In this document: in pieces, positions 63,272 through 64,000 of the stretch | Numbering within the stretch: the stretch's first letter is position 1 | Layout: each line of letters starts with the position of its first letter | Source: Paenibacillus silviterrae | Lineage (GTDB): Bacteria > Bacillota > Bacilli > Paenibacillales > NBRC-103111 | NCBI RefSeq assembly: GCF_030167925.1 | Contig: NZ_JASKUT010000001.1 | Span: 682,001 to 746,000, forward strand | DNA: 64,000 nt | Direction: 5' to 3' | Translations under genes and position numbers: made by a program | Notes under the pieces: generated by a model | Databases searched by the model: none | The model's input: the letters and a program-made list of their open reading frames with translations, nothing else | Told to the model about the DNA's origin: nothing

Positions 63272-64000
63272 ATGACGGAAATGCTTACGGATAAAAAAAA
63301 CTGCGCAGGCTGCGGGGTCTCCATACAGACCGAGCATGCGGACCGCATCGGCTATGTGCCGGAGAAGGCCCTGGAGAGGGACCCGATCATATGTCAGCGA
63401 TGCTTTCGCATCAAGAACTATAACGAGGCTTCCAGCGCAACCTTGAACCAGGACGATTTTCTGCGGCTCTTGAGCCATGTCGGATCGACGGAATCGCTCG
63501 TGGTCAATATCGTCGATATTTTCGACTTTGAAGGCAGCATGATCAGCGGACTTTCCCGGTTTGTCGTAAACAATCCGATTGTGCTTGTGGTGAATAAGAT
63601 CGACCTGCTGCCGAAGGTGACGAATATGAACCGTCTTGTCAACTGGGTTCGTCGCCAAGCGAAGGAAGCGGGCTTGAAGGTTGTTGAGGTCGTGCTTTGC
63701 TCGGCCAAGAAGAACATGGGCTTCGAGCGGGTGCTGGAAGCGTTGGACGAAAACCGGGACGGCAAAAATATTTATGTCGTCGGTGCCACCAATGTCGGCA
63801 AGTCCACGCTCATCAACCGTCTTATCCGGGATTACAGCGATCTGGAGGCCGAGCTGACCGTATCGCAATATCCGGGCACGACGCTGGATCTCGTCCGCAT
63901 CCCGCTCGATGACGGAACGGAAATCATCGATACGCCGGGCATTGTCTACAAGCACCGTTTAACGGAGCTTGTCGATAAGAAGGATTTGCATAAGCTGATG
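63272..64000 (+). CDS. yqeH: Ribosome assembly GTPase YqeH, 3' end outside window
   Basis: A circularly permuted GTPase needed for 30S subunit maturation. Only 243 codons are visible and the frame stays open to the window end. The N-terminal zinc finger has CAGC and CQRCF; the permuted motifs then run G4 (NKID), G5 (SAK), G1 (GATNVGKST), G2 region (PGTT) and G3 (DTPG). This order is diagnostic. ATG 63272 lies 8 bases after the yqeG stop. The missing part should hold the C-terminal RNA-binding domain. Confidence 0.96.
   Translation, partial: MTEMLTDKKNCAGCGVSIQTEHADRIGYVPEKALERDPIICQRCFRIKNYNEASSATLNQDDFLRLLSHVGSTESLVVNIVDIFDFEGSMISGLSRFVVNNPIVLVVNKIDLLPKVTNMNRLVNWVRRQAKEAGLKVVEVVLCSAKKNMGFERVLEALDENRDGKNIYVVGATNVGKSTLINRLIRDYSDLEAELTVSQYPGTTLDLVRIPLDDGTEIIDTPGIVYKHRLTELVDKKDLHKLM

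Overview
This 64 kb window looks like chromosomal DNA of an endospore-forming, low-to-mid GC Firmicute, most probably a Paenibacillus or close relative (Paenibacillaceae). The evidence is a spoVAC-AD-AE operon, a YjcZ-like micro-ORF, a DUF3231 protein, the yqeG-yqeH pair, strong AGGAGG-type ribosome sites with frequent GTG and TTG starts, a SAM-I (S-box) riboswitch on metNPQ, a c-di-GMP-I riboswitch, a GH44 xyloglucanase/endoglucanase with CBM3 and FN3 modules, and an RCC1/SLH surface protein. I saw no rRNA or tRNA genes, insertion sequences, prophage or CRISPR array. Both edges cut genes: a LacZ-type beta-galactosidase on the left and yqeH on the right.

Layout. 0-10 kb: end of lacZ, two poorly known genes, ilvE divergent from a LysR regulator with an ATAC-N7-GTAT operator, an MreB paralogue, methionine aminopeptidase, a phosphoesterase, an MBL-fold hydrolase and an ArAE/FUSC membrane protein. 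10-14 kb: the 1194-residue GH44 enzyme. 14-19 kb: an SDR, then a palindrome-controlled operon of lipoprotein, permease, ATPase and cysteine synthase-like enzyme. 19-25 kb: DeoR regulator, MATE pump, small unknown genes, a membrane pseudokinase with a PASTA domain, and a divergent NlpC/P60 hydrolase under a c-di-GMP riboswitch. 25-31 kb: ssuDBC and, on the other strand, ssuA; both ssu transcripts appear to carry a terminator between promoter and first gene. 31-45 kb: aldo/keto reductase, two amino acid permeases, metNPQ, a LysE exporter, an aldose epimerase, metY, an AraC regulator, a Gfo/Idh oxidoreductase and an L,D-transpeptidase. 45-54 kb: an RND-type adaptor and pump followed by a two-propeller RCC1/SLH protein, then a uronate isomerase-like gene. 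54-64 kb: the DUF421-spoVAC-AD-AE cluster, a MoxR-DUF58-transglutaminase operon, and yqeG-yqeH.

How the genes work together. The strongest theme is sulfur acquisition: alkanesulfonate uptake and desulfonation (ssuABCD), a second sulfonate/taurine-type ABC system next to a cysK homologue, methionine import (metNPQ) and O-acetylhomoserine sulfhydrylase (metY). These units use several control devices: a SAM riboswitch, a 25-bp palindrome at a -10 box, a small inverted repeat and two leader terminators. A second theme is the cell surface and wall: c-di-GMP-linked NlpC/P60 hydrolase, YkuD transpeptidase, pseudokinase-PASTA, RCC1-SLH protein and MoxR-DUF58-transglutaminase. A third is sporulation and DPA transport.

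The best candidates for undescribed biology are the two ssu leader attenuators, a closed-stem-plus-terminator RNA candidate at 44829-45046, the pseudokinase-PASTA protein, and the RND pump linked to a double RCC1 propeller anchored by SLH repeats. All of this was read by eye; no database search or folding program was run.
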